Below are positions 35,291 to 44,130 of a stretch of DNA of 64,000 nt, piece by piece (positions within the stretch are counted from its first letter, which is position 1; every line of letters begins with the position of its first letter). A program made the translations under genes and the position numbers. The DNA is from Vibrio ziniensis (lineage in GTDB: Bacteria > Pseudomonadota > Gammaproteobacteria > Enterobacterales > Vibrionaceae): contig NZ_CP049331.1 in assembly GCF_011064285.1 (NCBI RefSeq), forward strand, positions 1,364,001 through 1,428,000. Reading direction: 5' to 3'. The notes under the pieces were generated by a model. The model saw nothing but the letters and a program-made list of their open reading frames with translations, was not told the origin of the DNA and did not search any database.

Positions 35291-36874
35291 GTGGTTAAAC
35301 AACTTACAGCAGAGCAAGCAGCGCAATGGATTGAAAACGGGCAGTCAGTCATGCTCGGAGGCTTTATTGGCAGTGTAGTACCTGAAGCCATCGAACGTGC
35401 CATTGGTGAACGGTTTCAACAGTCAGGTTTGCCGAAAGATCTCACTCTGGTTTTCGCTGCTGGTCAGGGCGATGGTAAATCACGAGCTATTAATCATCTT
35501 GCACAGCAAGGTTTGGTGAAAAGAGCCATTGGTGGACACTGGGGGCTTGTACCTAAACTGCAACAGCTAGTGGTAGATAATCTGATCGAAGGCTACAACC
35601 TGCCTCAAGGCGTAATTTCTCATCTGCTACGTGATAGCGCAGCCGGCAAGCCTGGTTTGTTTACCAAAGTTGGATTGGGCACTTTCGTCGACCCGCGTAT
35701 TGAAGGTGGAAAGCTCAATTCCATTACGTCGCAAGACTGGGTGCGAGTCGCGGAAATCGATGGTGAAGAGTATCTATTTTACAAAAAGCTTCCTATTGAT
35801 GTGGCGATTTTGCGTGGCACAACCGCCGATGAAAACGGCAATATCACCATGGAAGATGAGTGTCTGATTGTTGAAAGCCTCGCCGCGGCGCAGGCTGCAA
35901 CCAACAACAATGGCAAAGTGATTGTTCAGGTTAAGCAAATCGTACCCGCAGGTACGCTAGACCCACATCTGGTCAAAATTCCGGGCATATTCGTTGATGC
36001 GGTTGTAGTGTGTGAAGACCTAAGCGAGCACATGCAGACGTTTGCGAGCCAAATGAATCCTGAGTTTATCGGGCGTGGCAACAAACCATCTCACAGCAAA
36101 ATTACAGCCTCGAATGTTGAACAAACGGTTGAAGCTGTCATCGACGCGAAAACCATTATTGCCCGACGTGCAGCGTTGGAACTGAAAGTAAACTCAGTAC
36201 TTAATCTTGGCATTGGTGCGCCTGAATATATTGCGAAAGTCGCTCAGCAAGCGGGCATTCTGGATAAATTCACTCTGACGGTGGAACCGGGCGCCGTGGG
36301 TGGCTCTCCAGCCAGTGGATTAGATTTTGGTGCTTCCGCATTTCCTGACGCCATTATCGGACAAGATCAAATGTTCGACTTCTATGATGGTGGTGGCGTC
36401 GATCAAGCGTTTTTAGGGCTTGCTCAATGTGATGCTAAAGGTGATATCAATGTCTCCCGATTCGGCACCAAAATCGCCGGATGTGGCGGATTTATCAATA
36501 TTACGCAAAACGCCAAAGAGGTGTATTTCTGTGGCACTTTCACCGCCAAAGGTTTGGATGTTCAGGTGGAAGGTGGGCAACTGCAAATCACTACTGAAGG
36601 TAGCCAAAGTAAGTTCATCTCCAAAGTCGAGCAAATCACCTTCAGTGCCTATCAGGCATTAAAAGCGAATAAGCCAGTGCTTTACATCACTGAAAGGGCG
36701 GTATTTCGAATGGTAGCGCAAGGTATAGAGCTGATAGAAGTTGCTCCGGGTATTGATGTTGACCGCGACATACTCCATCACATGGCGTTTAAGCCTTTGA
36801 TTAGCCCTGAGTTAACAACAATGGATAGCGCCATTTTCCAACCCCAATTTTCTATAAATCTGCACTCTGACTAG
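35291..36874 (+). CDS. acyl-CoA:acetate/3-ketoacid CoA-transferase (YdiF-like, fused alpha-beta)
   Basis: 527 residues, GTG start behind AAGGAAGG. Class I CoA-transferase with both halves in one chain: N-terminal VMLGGFIGSVVPEAI and GGHWGLVPKL, C-terminal NLGIGAPEYIAKVA and the catalytic Glu332 in TVEPGAVGGSPASG. It activates a short-chain acid (acetoacetate, 3-hydroxybutyrate, propionate) with CoA taken from acetyl-CoA or another donor. Upstream of an SDR reductase and a thiolase, giving a 3-hydroxy/3-ketoacid degradation module. Cytoplasmic. Confidence 0.92.
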   Translation: MVKQLTAEQAAQWIENGQSVMLGGFIGSVVPEAIERAIGERFQQSGLPKDLTLVFAAGQGDGKSRAINHLAQQGLVKRAIGGHWGLVPKLQQLVVDNLIEGYNLPQGVISHLLRDSAAGKPGLFTKVGLGTFVDPRIEGGKLNSITSQDWVRVAEIDGEEYLFYKKLPIDVAILRGTTADENGNITMEDECLIVESLAAAQAATNNNGKVIVQVKQIVPAGTLDPHLVKIPGIFVDAVVVCEDLSEHMQTFASQMNPEFIGRGNKPSHSKITASNVEQTVEAVIDAKTIIARRAALELKVNSVLNLGIGAPEYIAKVAQQAGILDKFTLTVEPGAVGGSPASGLDFGASAFPDAIIGQDQMFDFYDGGGVDQAFLGLAQCDAKGDINVSRFGTKIAGCGGFINITQNAKEVYFCGTFTAKGLDVQVEGGQLQITTEGSQSKFISKVEQITFSAYQALKANKPVLYITERAVFRMVAQGIELIEVAPGIDVDRDILHHMAFKPLISPELTTMDSAIFQPQFSINLHSD

Positions 36875-36937
36875 ATATCAGAAGTGGATTAAAACCCTAC
36901 AGTTAAATAAAAAAGATAAAACAAAAGGTCAGCAAAT

Positions 36938-37672
36938 ATGTTTCAAAACAAGATATGTATTGTCACAGGTGCCGCACAAGGAATCGGTAAAGCAGTGGTT
37001 GAGCGTTTTTATTCTCAAGGCGCTGAAATGGTCTATGCATTGGACATGAATGATAAGGCGCTGATGGAAGCTTATTCCCATATTGAGCGAGTCGTACCTG
37101 TCACTATCAATATCTGCGACAGAGCTGCGATTGCAGAGCTTGTCGCCAGTATTCAAGCTCAATTCGGACGAGTGGATGTGCTTGTTAACAACGCCGGTGT
37201 CACGCGTGATGCTCTAATCGATAAGATGACGGAAGCGGACTGGGATTTAGTCATTGATGTCAATTTGAAGGGTGTGTTTAACGTTACCCAAGCGGTTGCC
37301 CCTTTAATGATGGAAAACAACTATGGCTCTATCGTAACTATGTCTTCTGTTGTTGGTACTGATGGCAACATTGGTCAAAGCAATTACGCAGCAACTAAAG
37401 GTGGCGTGATTGCAATGAGCAAAAGCTGGGCGAAAGAGTTTTCACGCAAAGGTGCGCAAGTGAGATCAAACTGTGTTGCTCCTGGCTTTATCGAAACACC
37501 AATGACGGCGGATCTTCCTGAAAAAGTTCTCAACATGATGAAAGTGAAAACACCGTTAGGGCGCATGGGAACCACCGAGGATATCGCCAATGGCGTAGAG
37601 TTTTTGGCAAGTGATAAGTCGAGTTTTATTACCGGACAAGTACTAAAAATTGACGGTGGATTGGTGCTCTAA
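36938..37672 (+). CDS. short-chain dehydrogenase (FabG/PhaB-like 3-ketoacyl reductase)
   Basis: 244 residues. Rossmann motif TGAAQGIGKAVVERF (~8-22), NNAGVTRDALIDKM (~85-98), catalytic Ser in MSSVVGTDGNIG and SNYAATKGGV (Tyr-x3-Lys). FabG-like length and motifs. Between the CoA-transferase and the thiolase it would interconvert 3-hydroxyacyl-CoA and 3-ketoacyl-CoA; whether it also works on fatty-acid ACP substrates cannot be told. RBS AAGG a few bases upstream; 16 bp before the thiolase start. Confidence 0.9.
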   Translation: MFQNKICIVTGAAQGIGKAVVERFYSQGAEMVYALDMNDKALMEAYSHIERVVPVTINICDRAAIAELVASIQAQFGRVDVLVNNAGVTRDALIDKMTEADWDLVIDVNLKGVFNVTQAVAPLMMENNYGSIVTMSSVVGTDGNIGQSNYAATKGGVIAMSKSWAKEFSRKGAQVRSNCVAPGFIETPMTADLPEKVLNMMKVKTPLGRMGTTEDIANGVEFLASDKSSFITGQVLKIDGGLVL

Positions 37673-37688
37673 TTGGGGAAATAAAACT

Positions 37689-38909
37689 ATGGCTAACAAA
37701 GTTTATATTGTTGCAGCGAAACGCACCGCAATCGGCACTTTTATGGGCAGTTTGTCGCCACTATCAGCGGTAGAACTCGGCAGCGCCACAATTAAAGCTG
37801 CATTGGAACAATCGGGTATTCAACCCAAAATTGTGGATGAAGTTATTGCGGCAAATGTGCTCAGTGCTGGGCAAGGACAGGGGGTAGGACGACAAGCAGC
37901 AATGCATGCAGGTATCCCAGCTGAAACGCCGGCATACACACTCAATATGATTTGTGGCAGCGGGATGAAGTCCATTTTGAATGCAGTGAACGCTATTCGA
38001 TCTGGTGACGCAGAGATTGTCGTCGCTACAGGAATGGAGAGCATGAGTAATGCGCCTTTTGTCATGAATAGCAACCTCCGTTCAGGCAATAAAATGGGCG
38101 ACTTCTCTGCCACCGATACCATATTAAAAGATGGATTAACGGATGCGTTCAGCGGCATCCATATGGGCATTACAGCCGAAAAAATTGCCAAGCAGTTTTC
38201 TATTAGTCGCGAAGAGCAGGATAAGTTTGCTTTAGCCAGCCAACATAAAGCGGAAGCTGCAATTAAAGCAGGGCGGTTTAGCCAAGAGATTATCCCGCTT
38301 GAGGTCAAAACTCGTAAAGGTACTGTCTCGGTGGAAACCGACGAGCATCCTCGCTTTGGCGTAACACTTGAAGCGCTTTCCCTGCTTCGCCCCGCGTTTG
38401 AAAAAGAGGGATCAGTGACCGCAGGTAATGCTTCAGGTATCAATGACGGCGCGTTTGCACTTGTGATTGCTAGTGAGAACGCAGTCAAGCAGCATGGATT
38501 GCAACCGTTAGTGGAAGTGGTATCGACAGGACAAGGTGGTGTCGATCCAGAAGTTATGGGTTTAGGTCCAGTTCCAGCGATTAAACAGGCGTTAACTCGC
38601 GCCAAATTGAACCTCTCAGATATCGACAAAGTGGAACTCAACGAAGCTTTCGCAGCGCAAGCTATTGGTGTGATGAAGAGCCTTTCAGAGCAGCACAATC
38701 TGGAACAATCTTGGTTTGATGAACACGTTAATGTGAACGGAGGTGCTATTGCACTGGGTCACCCTATTGGCGCATCCGGTGGGCGTATCGTCACAAGTTT
38801 GATTTATGAAATGTTGCGTTCCCAATCTAAGTTTGGGCTTGCATCCTTATGTATTGGTGGTGGTATGGGAACGGCATTAGTGTTGGCGAATCCTATCAAC
38901 GTACATTAG
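37689..38909 (+). CDS. acetyl-CoA C-acetyltransferase (thiolase, AtoB-like)
   Basis: 406 residues from the ATG at 37689 (GGGG upstream; the longer frame overlaps the reductase). Thiolase with active-site Cys89 in NMICGSGMKSI, KVELNEAFAAQA (~310), GGAIALGHPIGASGGR (His) and LCIGGGMGTALV (second Cys). It splits acetoacetyl-CoA into two acetyl-CoA or runs in reverse. Final gene of the CoA-transferase/SDR/thiolase operon. A large antisense frame here is only a codon-bias shadow. Confidence 0.95.
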   Translation: MANKVYIVAAKRTAIGTFMGSLSPLSAVELGSATIKAALEQSGIQPKIVDEVIAANVLSAGQGQGVGRQAAMHAGIPAETPAYTLNMICGSGMKSILNAVNAIRSGDAEIVVATGMESMSNAPFVMNSNLRSGNKMGDFSATDTILKDGLTDAFSGIHMGITAEKIAKQFSISREEQDKFALASQHKAEAAIKAGRFSQEIIPLEVKTRKGTVSVETDEHPRFGVTLEALSLLRPAFEKEGSVTAGNASGINDGAFALVIASENAVKQHGLQPLVEVVSTGQGGVDPEVMGLGPVPAIKQALTRAKLNLSDIDKVELNEAFAAQAIGVMKSLSEQHNLEQSWFDEHVNVNGGAIALGHPIGASGGRIVTSLIYEMLRSQSKFGLASLCIGGGMGTALVLANPINVH

Positions 38910-38923
38910 ATTATGTTTTTTAC

Positions 38924-38970
38924 AAACCGCTATATTGTCGCTTGAAGTGTAGAATTTGTTATAGCGGTTT
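38924..38970 (+). terminator. hairpin after the thiolase gene
   Basis: AAACCGCTATA / TATAGCGGTTT, 11-bp perfect stem with a 25-nt loop, 14 bp after the thiolase stop. The T tract is short (TTTAA), so it may act as a weak terminator or 3'-end stabiliser. Confidence 0.5.
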
Positions 38971-39065
38971 AATGTCATTGTGAACCCGTTCCTGCAACCC
39001 ATGAATCTGATTGTTAAATAGAGATGGAAAATTCTATTTAATTCAACAGGAATGCTAGTAGGTTA

Positions 39066-39674
39066 TTATGCTTTGTAGCCTTTTAAAAACACTTGATGTT
39101 GGGCCACTCGTTCCATGTGTGCTTTTAAATTAGCTCCATGTTTATCAACGAGGTCTAATGGGATATGGTCCAATACTCCCGAACATAGGTGACGAACCAT
39201 TAACATTACTCGCAAGTCTGCGATAGTCAGGCGATCATCAGCAAAGAAATCCCCAGCTTGTTCGAGTTTCTTAGCAAAGAACTTTAAATAAGTAGGAAAG
39301 ACAGTTGCTGCTAGTTTCTCCCGTTGTGACTTTAACTCATCGCCTTGCAAAGCGAACGTAGCTGCCAGTTTTGACGTAAGTTCTTCTGAGGCGTCTAAAA
39401 TTTCATCACACAACAAGGCTTGGATTGCATCTTCTGGGTAGAGCCCAGTCAGTTTTCCTACATATCGATTAATTGCATTTGATTGAGTGACTTGGTGACC
39501 TTCTACGTCAAGTACTGGCACTTTACCTAATGGGTAGTCCTTCGCTCTTTCAGCGAATTCTGCAAATGAGAAACGTACATCGTCGAAATCTATTCCAGCA
39601 TATCTCAAGGCAATGCGGGCTGGTTCAGCGCGACCGCCTGCAAAATCAAAATAATGAATGCACAGTTTGCTCAT
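39066..39674 (-). CDS. glutathione S-transferase (sigma-like)
   Basis: 202 residues from the ATG at 39674 (AAGGGATT upstream); an in-frame extension to 39737 has no support. Thioredoxin-like N-terminal domain CIHYFDFAGGRAEPARIALRYAG (~4-26, Tyr7 in the catalytic position), GKVPVLDVEGHQVTQSNAINRY (~53-74, cis-Pro and the GSH-binding QS pair), then an all-helical C-terminal domain. Conjugates glutathione to electrophiles in the cytoplasm. Monocistronic; natural substrate unknown. Confidence 0.92.
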   Translation of the reverse strand: MSKLCIHYFDFAGGRAEPARIALRYAGIDFDDVRFSFAEFAERAKDYPLGKVPVLDVEGHQVTQSNAINRYVGKLTGLYPEDAIQALLCDEILDASEELTSKLAATFALQGDELKSQREKLAATVFPTYLKFFAKKLEQAGDFFADDRLTIADLRVMLMVRHLCSGVLDHIPLDLVDKHGANLKAHMERVAQHQVFLKGYKA

Positions 39675-40102
39675 ATCGTAATCCCTTTGTTCGGTGTTTT
39701 TGTAAGCTGATAAGTCGCCAAATTTTGCGACAGCCACACAAAAAATAATCTACCCAAGTCGGATTTGCGAGTTTTTACCCTAAAGGGAGACGAAAATATT
39801 TATATGATGTTATTTGAGTTAGGAATACATCTGAATAGCAAAGTCACCTACTGCTTTACCAGCGTAAGTCGAAAATGGGGATTGCGAGCAGTGAGTCTCA
39901 TCAAGCGAGAATGAGATCTCACCCGATAACTCATACCATCCTAGATAAAAATATGATCAGACTGAGCATCGGCAGAACTGCGAATAGGCGTCAAACGTAA
40001 ACGCGCATTCATTCTTCCCTGAAGCTCCACCGAGCCATCCATGGCTCGGAGGGTTTGCTTATCGACGCCTATTCACTGATCAGGAAATTATCCAGATTGG
40101 TA
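39675..40102. other. 428-bp spacer between GST and chemoreceptor genes
   Basis: No gene seen. The left 250 bp hold the GST promoter; the right 170 bp are a nested inverted-repeat structure described separately (39933-40103). Confidence 0.6.
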
Positions 40103-40103
40103 T
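39933..40103. repeat. nested inverted-repeat element (about 170 bp)
   Basis: From outside in: ATACCA (39933) with TGGTAT (40098); TGATCAG (39954) with CTGATCA (40076); GAATAGGCGTC (39982) with GACGCCTATTC (40064), 11 bp perfect; and a central CCGAGCCAT-CC-ATGGCTCGG hairpin (40030-40049). Four concentric arms strongly suggest a folded RNA or a MITE-like intergenic element. It abuts the stop codon of the chemoreceptor gene, so it would also lie in that gene's 3' region. Confidence 0.7.
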
Positions 40104-42136
40104 CAAACCCTGAACTTAGATACTTGACTGTTAAGCTCTAGATACACGTTATTGAGATCATTAAACTGTTGGCGAATTTCTTTGGACGCTCGATCTACTC
40201 CATCAGTTTGGTCTTTCATTGATATTAGGTTTTGGTTTATCTCGTTTGAAACGCTGGATTGTTCCTGTGTAGCCATAGCAGTTTGTTCAGATAAATCACG
40301 TACCGAGTTGAAAGAGTTAGTAAGCGCATCAAACACTTGAATCACGCTCTCAAAGTTATTTACGGCACTGTTGGCGTTGTCTTTACTCAGTTTAATTGCT
40401 GTAAACGCATCTGAAACGCTGTCGGTCAGTTGACTTATCATCTTCTCAATTTGGTTGGTACTTTCACCTGTCTGTGTGGCGAGCTTACGTACTTCGTCGG
40501 CCACTACAGCAAATCCTCGTCCAAACTCACCAGCGCGAGCTGCTTCAATAGCGGCATTCAACGCTAACAGGTTGGTTTGTTCGGCAATACCGCGAATCAC
40601 TTCCAAAACAGATGAAATAGCTTCTGAGTTTTTTTCCAGTTCTTCTGCTTTTGTCATTGTCACATCGATATTGCCGACTAGCGAATCGATGCTGGAGTGT
40701 GAAGATCTTACTACGTCGCGTCCACGTTCAATGTATTCTGAAGCTTTAGTTGATTCATCAGACGTATTGGATGCAACATCTGCCATCTGGGCATTTGCCA
40801 TCGACATTTCACTGGCAGCACTTACAATAGAATCGCTAGAATCAACCATTTTTTGCGTGATGTTGCTGACAGAGTTAGCAACAGCTTCCAACTTCTGAGT
40901 TGAGTCTCCCAATGCAGAACTTTTTAGTTGGATAGTATTCATTATGGTTTGTAAATTGCTAACAAAGGCATCGAATTCTATGGATAAATCACCAAGTTCG
41001 TCTTTGGCTTCCGAGTTGATTCTTGCTGTTAAATCTCCATCACCTTCAGAGATCTCTCGAATTCGCTGAGAGATATTGTTTACATTCTGCGTAATCTGTC
41101 TAGGTATATAGTAGCTGATTGAGAACGCTACGAGGAAACCGATAACCGCTACAACAATGGTGAAGTTTTGGAAACGCTGGATCTCCTCACTAGTCTCCTT
41201 CTCTTTTACTCTGCCTTGGTTTTTAACTGTTTCTCCAGCTTTATCCAGTACATCACGAATACGTTCAAATTTCTCGTCAGTTGCTGCTAGTATGTCTTTT
41301 TGACTACCAGAAATTTTAATTTCATCAGAATCCATAAGAGTTGAACTGTCTTTGAACCAGCCAGAAAACAGGGTATCAAACTGGGCATACGGCGTAACAA
41401 ACTGAGGCTCTGGCGCCATCAAGGTTCGATAAGACTGAAAACGATTAGTGGCCTGCAGCGCGTTTTCTTGAAAGTCGTTAAGATTTTTCTCGGCATCGCC
41501 AATACCTGTTAGGTATTTTTGTTGTGCTAAACGCGCTTGATAGAGGTCGCGATCAGCGTTGAGAACTTCAGCAAGAGCATCCAGATAACGTTTAAGTACT
41601 TGGCGATCAATGTTATCAACTGTCAAATTTGACGCGTGGGTCCTAAGTTTTGCTTCAGCATCGTCGAGTAGGTTACGCATAGTAAAAAAGTTTTTATCAA
41701 TATCAGCCAGACGATTATTAACGAATTGGTTTGCGATATAGATAGACGTGACATTTTTACTGCTTTGAACCCAATCGTCGTAAAGTGTGTCAAAGTTCTT
41801 AAAGGGCTCTAGCAGTGCTGGTTCATCTTTCAGATAATTACGGAAGCTTTGAAATCGGTCATAGACTTGTTTAGCGTTTTCATCGAAATCTTGTTGTTGT
41901 TTTTGTTTGTCGCCGTAGTCAGATAGCTTTTCAGCTTGAGCTAAGCGTGCTTGATAGATATCCCTATCTGCATTCAGCACCACTGCAATAGCTTCAAAGT
42001 AGGATTTGGTTTGTTTTTCCATCGCTCGCTCTTCTATCTTGATGATTATTTCCATAAAGACAAAAATTGAGAGAACTAGAATAGTCAGTAGAATAATAGG
42101 GAGCATCATCTTTAATCGAATAGAATGAAGCCTCAT
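40103..42136 (-). CDS. methyl-accepting chemotaxis protein with duplicated sensor region
   Basis: 677 residues. TM1 ~9-31; a large helical periplasmic domain 32-322; TM2 ~325-344; HAMP ~345-400; and a cytoplasmic signalling domain whose hairpin tip [21 protein letters not shown] is intact (read in two parts). The sensor region contains two homologous units, ~45-125 and ~183-262, each with VLNADRDxYQARLAQ and later RFQSxR and FDTL, offset 138 residues: a helical bimodular-like arrangement. It controls flagellar motion in answer to an unknown ligand. RBS AAGAGG before the ATG. Confidence 0.93.
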   Translation of the reverse strand: MRLHSIRLKMMLPIILLTILVLSIFVFMEIIIKIEERAMEKQTKSYFEAIAVVLNADRDIYQARLAQAEKLSDYGDKQKQQQDFDENAKQVYDRFQSFRNYLKDEPALLEPFKNFDTLYDDWVQSSKNVTSIYIANQFVNNRLADIDKNFFTMRNLLDDAEAKLRTHASNLTVDNIDRQVLKRYLDALAEVLNADRDLYQARLAQQKYLTGIGDAEKNLNDFQENALQATNRFQSYRTLMAPEPQFVTPYAQFDTLFSGWFKDSSTLMDSDEIKISGSQKDILAATDEKFERIRDVLDKAGETVKNQGRVKEKETSEEIQRFQNFTIVVAVIGFLVAFSISYYIPRQITQNVNNISQRIREISEGDGDLTARINSEAKDELGDLSIEFDAFVSNLQTIMNTIQLKSSALGDSTQKLEAVANSVSNITQKMVDSSDSIVSAASEMSMANAQMADVASNTSDESTKASEYIERGRDVVRSSHSSIDSLVGNIDVTMTKAEELEKNSEAISSVLEVIRGIAEQTNLLALNAAIEAARAGEFGRGFAVVADEVRKLATQTGESTNQIEKMISQLTDSVSDAFTAIKLSKDNANSAVNNFESVIQVFDALTNSFNSVRDLSEQTAMATQEQSSVSNEINQNLISMKDQTDGVDRASKEIRQQFNDLNNVYLELNSQVSKFRV

Positions 42137-42434
42137 ACTAACCTCTTAAACTAATAAATGTTGACCACACAAAAGTGGCAGATTTCGTTTAGATCCAGTG
42201 TAGTTCAACGTTGCATATGCGCAAATTTAAACCAGAAGATGCTTCAGGTTGATCATTTCTAAAAGGTTTAACGTACAACTTTATGAATAAGCAAAATTGA
42301 CTGTATGAACCAATAAGTATTGGGTTCGGCTAAAGGTCCGCATGTATGAGATGCTTATCTTGAACAAGGGAAATGCGTGTGATGTGGAACGAGCCAGCAC
42401 TTTGTGTATCTGGCTCGAATTGTAACTCTTCAGA
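42137..42434. other. spacer between EF-hand and chemoreceptor genes
   Basis: About 300 bp with the chemoreceptor promoter and the EF-hand gene terminator (42390-42417); no further gene or convincing site seen. Confidence 0.5.
42390..42417 (-). terminator. hairpin after the EF-hand gene
   Basis: CGAGCCAG / CTGGCTCG stem with a 12-nt loop, 18 bp past the stop on the minus strand; followed by TTCCAC rather than a T run, so moderate confidence. Confidence 0.55.
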
Positions 42435-42716
42435 TTAATCGTTTTTCGATGGCATTGGCGGTTTGTGATTTTGCATAAACTCGTCGAGCTCTGCTTGGGT
42501 TATTGCGCCGTCGCCATTTTGGTCAATTTGAGAAAAATCGTTGCTGATTGGCCCCTCTAACTCATCGCTAGTGAGTACGCCATCACCGTTGTTATCCATG
42601 TCACTAAAGCTTGGTGGTGGTCCCATATCTGGGCGGTCAGGTGGTGAGCTTTGTGCGAAAGCAGAACCTGCGCTAAGTAGGCAAGCAATTAAAGTGCTGA
42701 AAGAGGTAAGTTTCAT
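42435..42716 (-). CDS. small exported EF-hand calcium-binding protein
   Basis: 93 residues with a signal peptide (MKLTSFSTLIACLLSAGSAFA). Proline-rich linker SSPPDRPDMGPPPS, then two EF-hand loops, DMDNNGDGVLTSDE (~39-52) and DQNGDGAITQAELDE (~64-78), with Asp/Asn/Asp calcium ligands. Probably periplasmic, binding calcium; role unknown. RBS AAGGA before the ATG. Monocistronic, with hairpins on both sides. Confidence 0.88.
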   Translation of the reverse strand: MKLTSFSTLIACLLSAGSAFAQSSPPDRPDMGPPPSFSDMDNNGDGVLTSDELEGPISNDFSQIDQNGDGAITQAELDEFMQNHKPPMPSKND

Positions 42717-42817
42717 GATCGTTTTTCCTTATTAACGAGTTCATTGAATTTGAGATGAACTATTTGGCTGCTAAATAAGAAAAGAGTTCTGGTGCTTACA
42801 CAGTTTTACGAAGGGAT

Positions 42818-42848
42818 AAAAAACCACCAGCATTGAGCTGGTGGTTTT
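42818..42848 (-). terminator. intrinsic terminator after puuD
   Basis: AAAACCACCAGC / GCTGGTGGTTTT stem with a 5-nt loop, just past the puuD stop; minus-strand T tract follows. Ends the seven-gene xdh-puuD operon. Confidence 0.88.
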
Positions 42849-42855
42849 CGTATGG

Positions 42856-44130
42856 TCAGTTAATCGTATTTAATAAATCACCTAACTGTTGACGTTCTTC
42901 GTCCGTCATTTTTGTCTTATTGAGGAAAGGCATATCTCCACTCACTACAGCTCGCGCAAGAATTCTCGGTTTCCATCGTTCAACATCTTGCCAGCTATCG
43001 AACATCGCACCACCTTGAGCGACCTTAAATACATCATCGGTAGGCGCTGAACTGTGGCACTGACTGCATCGCGTTTGGATGATCTCAAAAGCATCGTGCT
43101 GCTGCTGAGTTAAGCTCGCTGTAGTTGTTGTTTCTGCAGTTGTGTTCGAACTTGGGCTGGCCATCACAGCTGCTTCACTGTTTTTCACTTTTGCTGCACT
43201 TTTCGCTGTATGCATTTGTTCAGTGGCTTGCCAACTGATCACAACTGCAAGTGCAAACATAGCCGCAGCGCCTGTGTACATCACACTTGGTTTTGACTGA
43301 CCAGAGTGCTTAAGGTTGAAGTAATGACGGATGTAAGCACTGATAAGCATGATTAATAGACCAACCAACCAACTTTGTGCGTGTTGGTAAATCATTGGGT
43401 AGTGGTTACTGATCATTAAAAAGATGATAGGCAGAGTGAAGTAGTTATTGTGGATTGAACGACGTTTGCCTTCCAAACCCGGTGCTGGGTCAACAGGCTC
43501 TCCAGCGGCTACTTGTTTTACCATTTTGCGTTGACCAGGAATGATCTTATGGAAAACGTTGTTGACCATGATCGAACCAATTAACGCACCCATATGAATG
43601 AACGCACCGCGACCACTAAACATATGCGAGAACGCATAGAAGAATAGGGCACCGAACAAAATCAACACCGCGACAAACAGTGGCGTTGAACGATTTAGCG
43701 GAGAACGCATTAAACCTTCATAGACAACTACACCTAGGAAGATTCCGCCCACACCTAAGCTCACCGCTTGAAGCGTGCTAAGTTCCATCACACGTGGGTC
43801 AATCAGGTATGCTTGCGCGTTGAAGTAGTACATCCAAATCAGTAATGCAGTACCTGTCATCCAAGTGGTATAAGCTTCCCACTTAAACCAATGCAGCTTT
43901 TCAGGCATCTGTTCTGGGCCAACTTGATACTTGGCAACTTCGTAGAAGCCACCGCCGTGCACCGCCCAAAGATCGCCTTTAATTCCTTTGTCTTGTTTCC
44001 ATTTTGGTGGCGTTTCTAATGAGTTATCCAACCAAGTGAAATAGAAACTTGCGCCAATCCATGCAACACCGCAGATTACATGGAACCACTTGATAAATAG
44101 CGCAATCCATTCGTAGAGTTGTGGCCACAT
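42856..44130 (-). CDS. puuD: urate hydroxylase PuuD, membrane-bound with cytochrome c domain
   Basis: 424 residues. N-terminal membrane part with about eight helices, beginning WIALFIKWFHVICGVAWIGASFYF (~8-31, read in two parts), and a C-terminal cytochrome c domain with heme motif CSQCH at 355-359 and a candidate axial Met in SGDMPFLNK. PuuD oxidises urate to 5-hydroxyisourate and passes electrons to the respiratory chain, replacing soluble uricase. The start overlaps guaD by 55 bp; the N-terminus matches the family so the overlap is probably real. Last gene of the operon. Confidence 0.94.
   Translation of the reverse strand: MWPQLYEWIALFIKWFHVICGVAWIGASFYFTWLDNSLETPPKWKQDKGIKGDLWAVHGGGFYEVAKYQVGPEQMPEKLHWFKWEAYTTWMTGTALLIWMYYFNAQAYLIDPRVMELSTLQAVSLGVGGIFLGVVVYEGLMRSPLNRSTPLFVAVLILFGALFFYAFSHMFSGRGAFIHMGALIGSIMVNNVFHKIIPGQRKMVKQVAAGEPVDPAPGLEGKRRSIHNNYFTLPIIFLMISNHYPMIYQHAQSWLVGLLIMLISAYIRHYFNLKHSGQSKPSVMYTGAAAMFALAVVISWQATEQMHTAKSAAKVKNSEAAVMASPSSNTTAETTTTASLTQQQHDAFEIIQTRCSQCHSSAPTDDVFKVAQGGAMFDSWQDVERWKPRILARAVVSGDMPFLNKTKMTDEERQQLGDLLNTIN

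Noticed and set aside
37820..38698. Long (292-codon) minus-strand open frame inside the thiolase gene
   Set aside because: Fully antisense to a thiolase with all catalytic motifs; its Ser/Ala/Pro/Cys-rich composition is a mirror of the sense codon bias.
40455..40898. 147-codon plus-strand frame inside the chemoreceptor gene
   Set aside because: Antisense to the highly conserved signalling domain; Ser/Ala-rich shadow.
42856..44130. Cytochrome oxidase-like protein instead of PuuD
   Set aside because: The N-terminal helix pattern, C-terminal heme c domain and operon with uraH, uraD and guaD fit urate hydroxylase far better.
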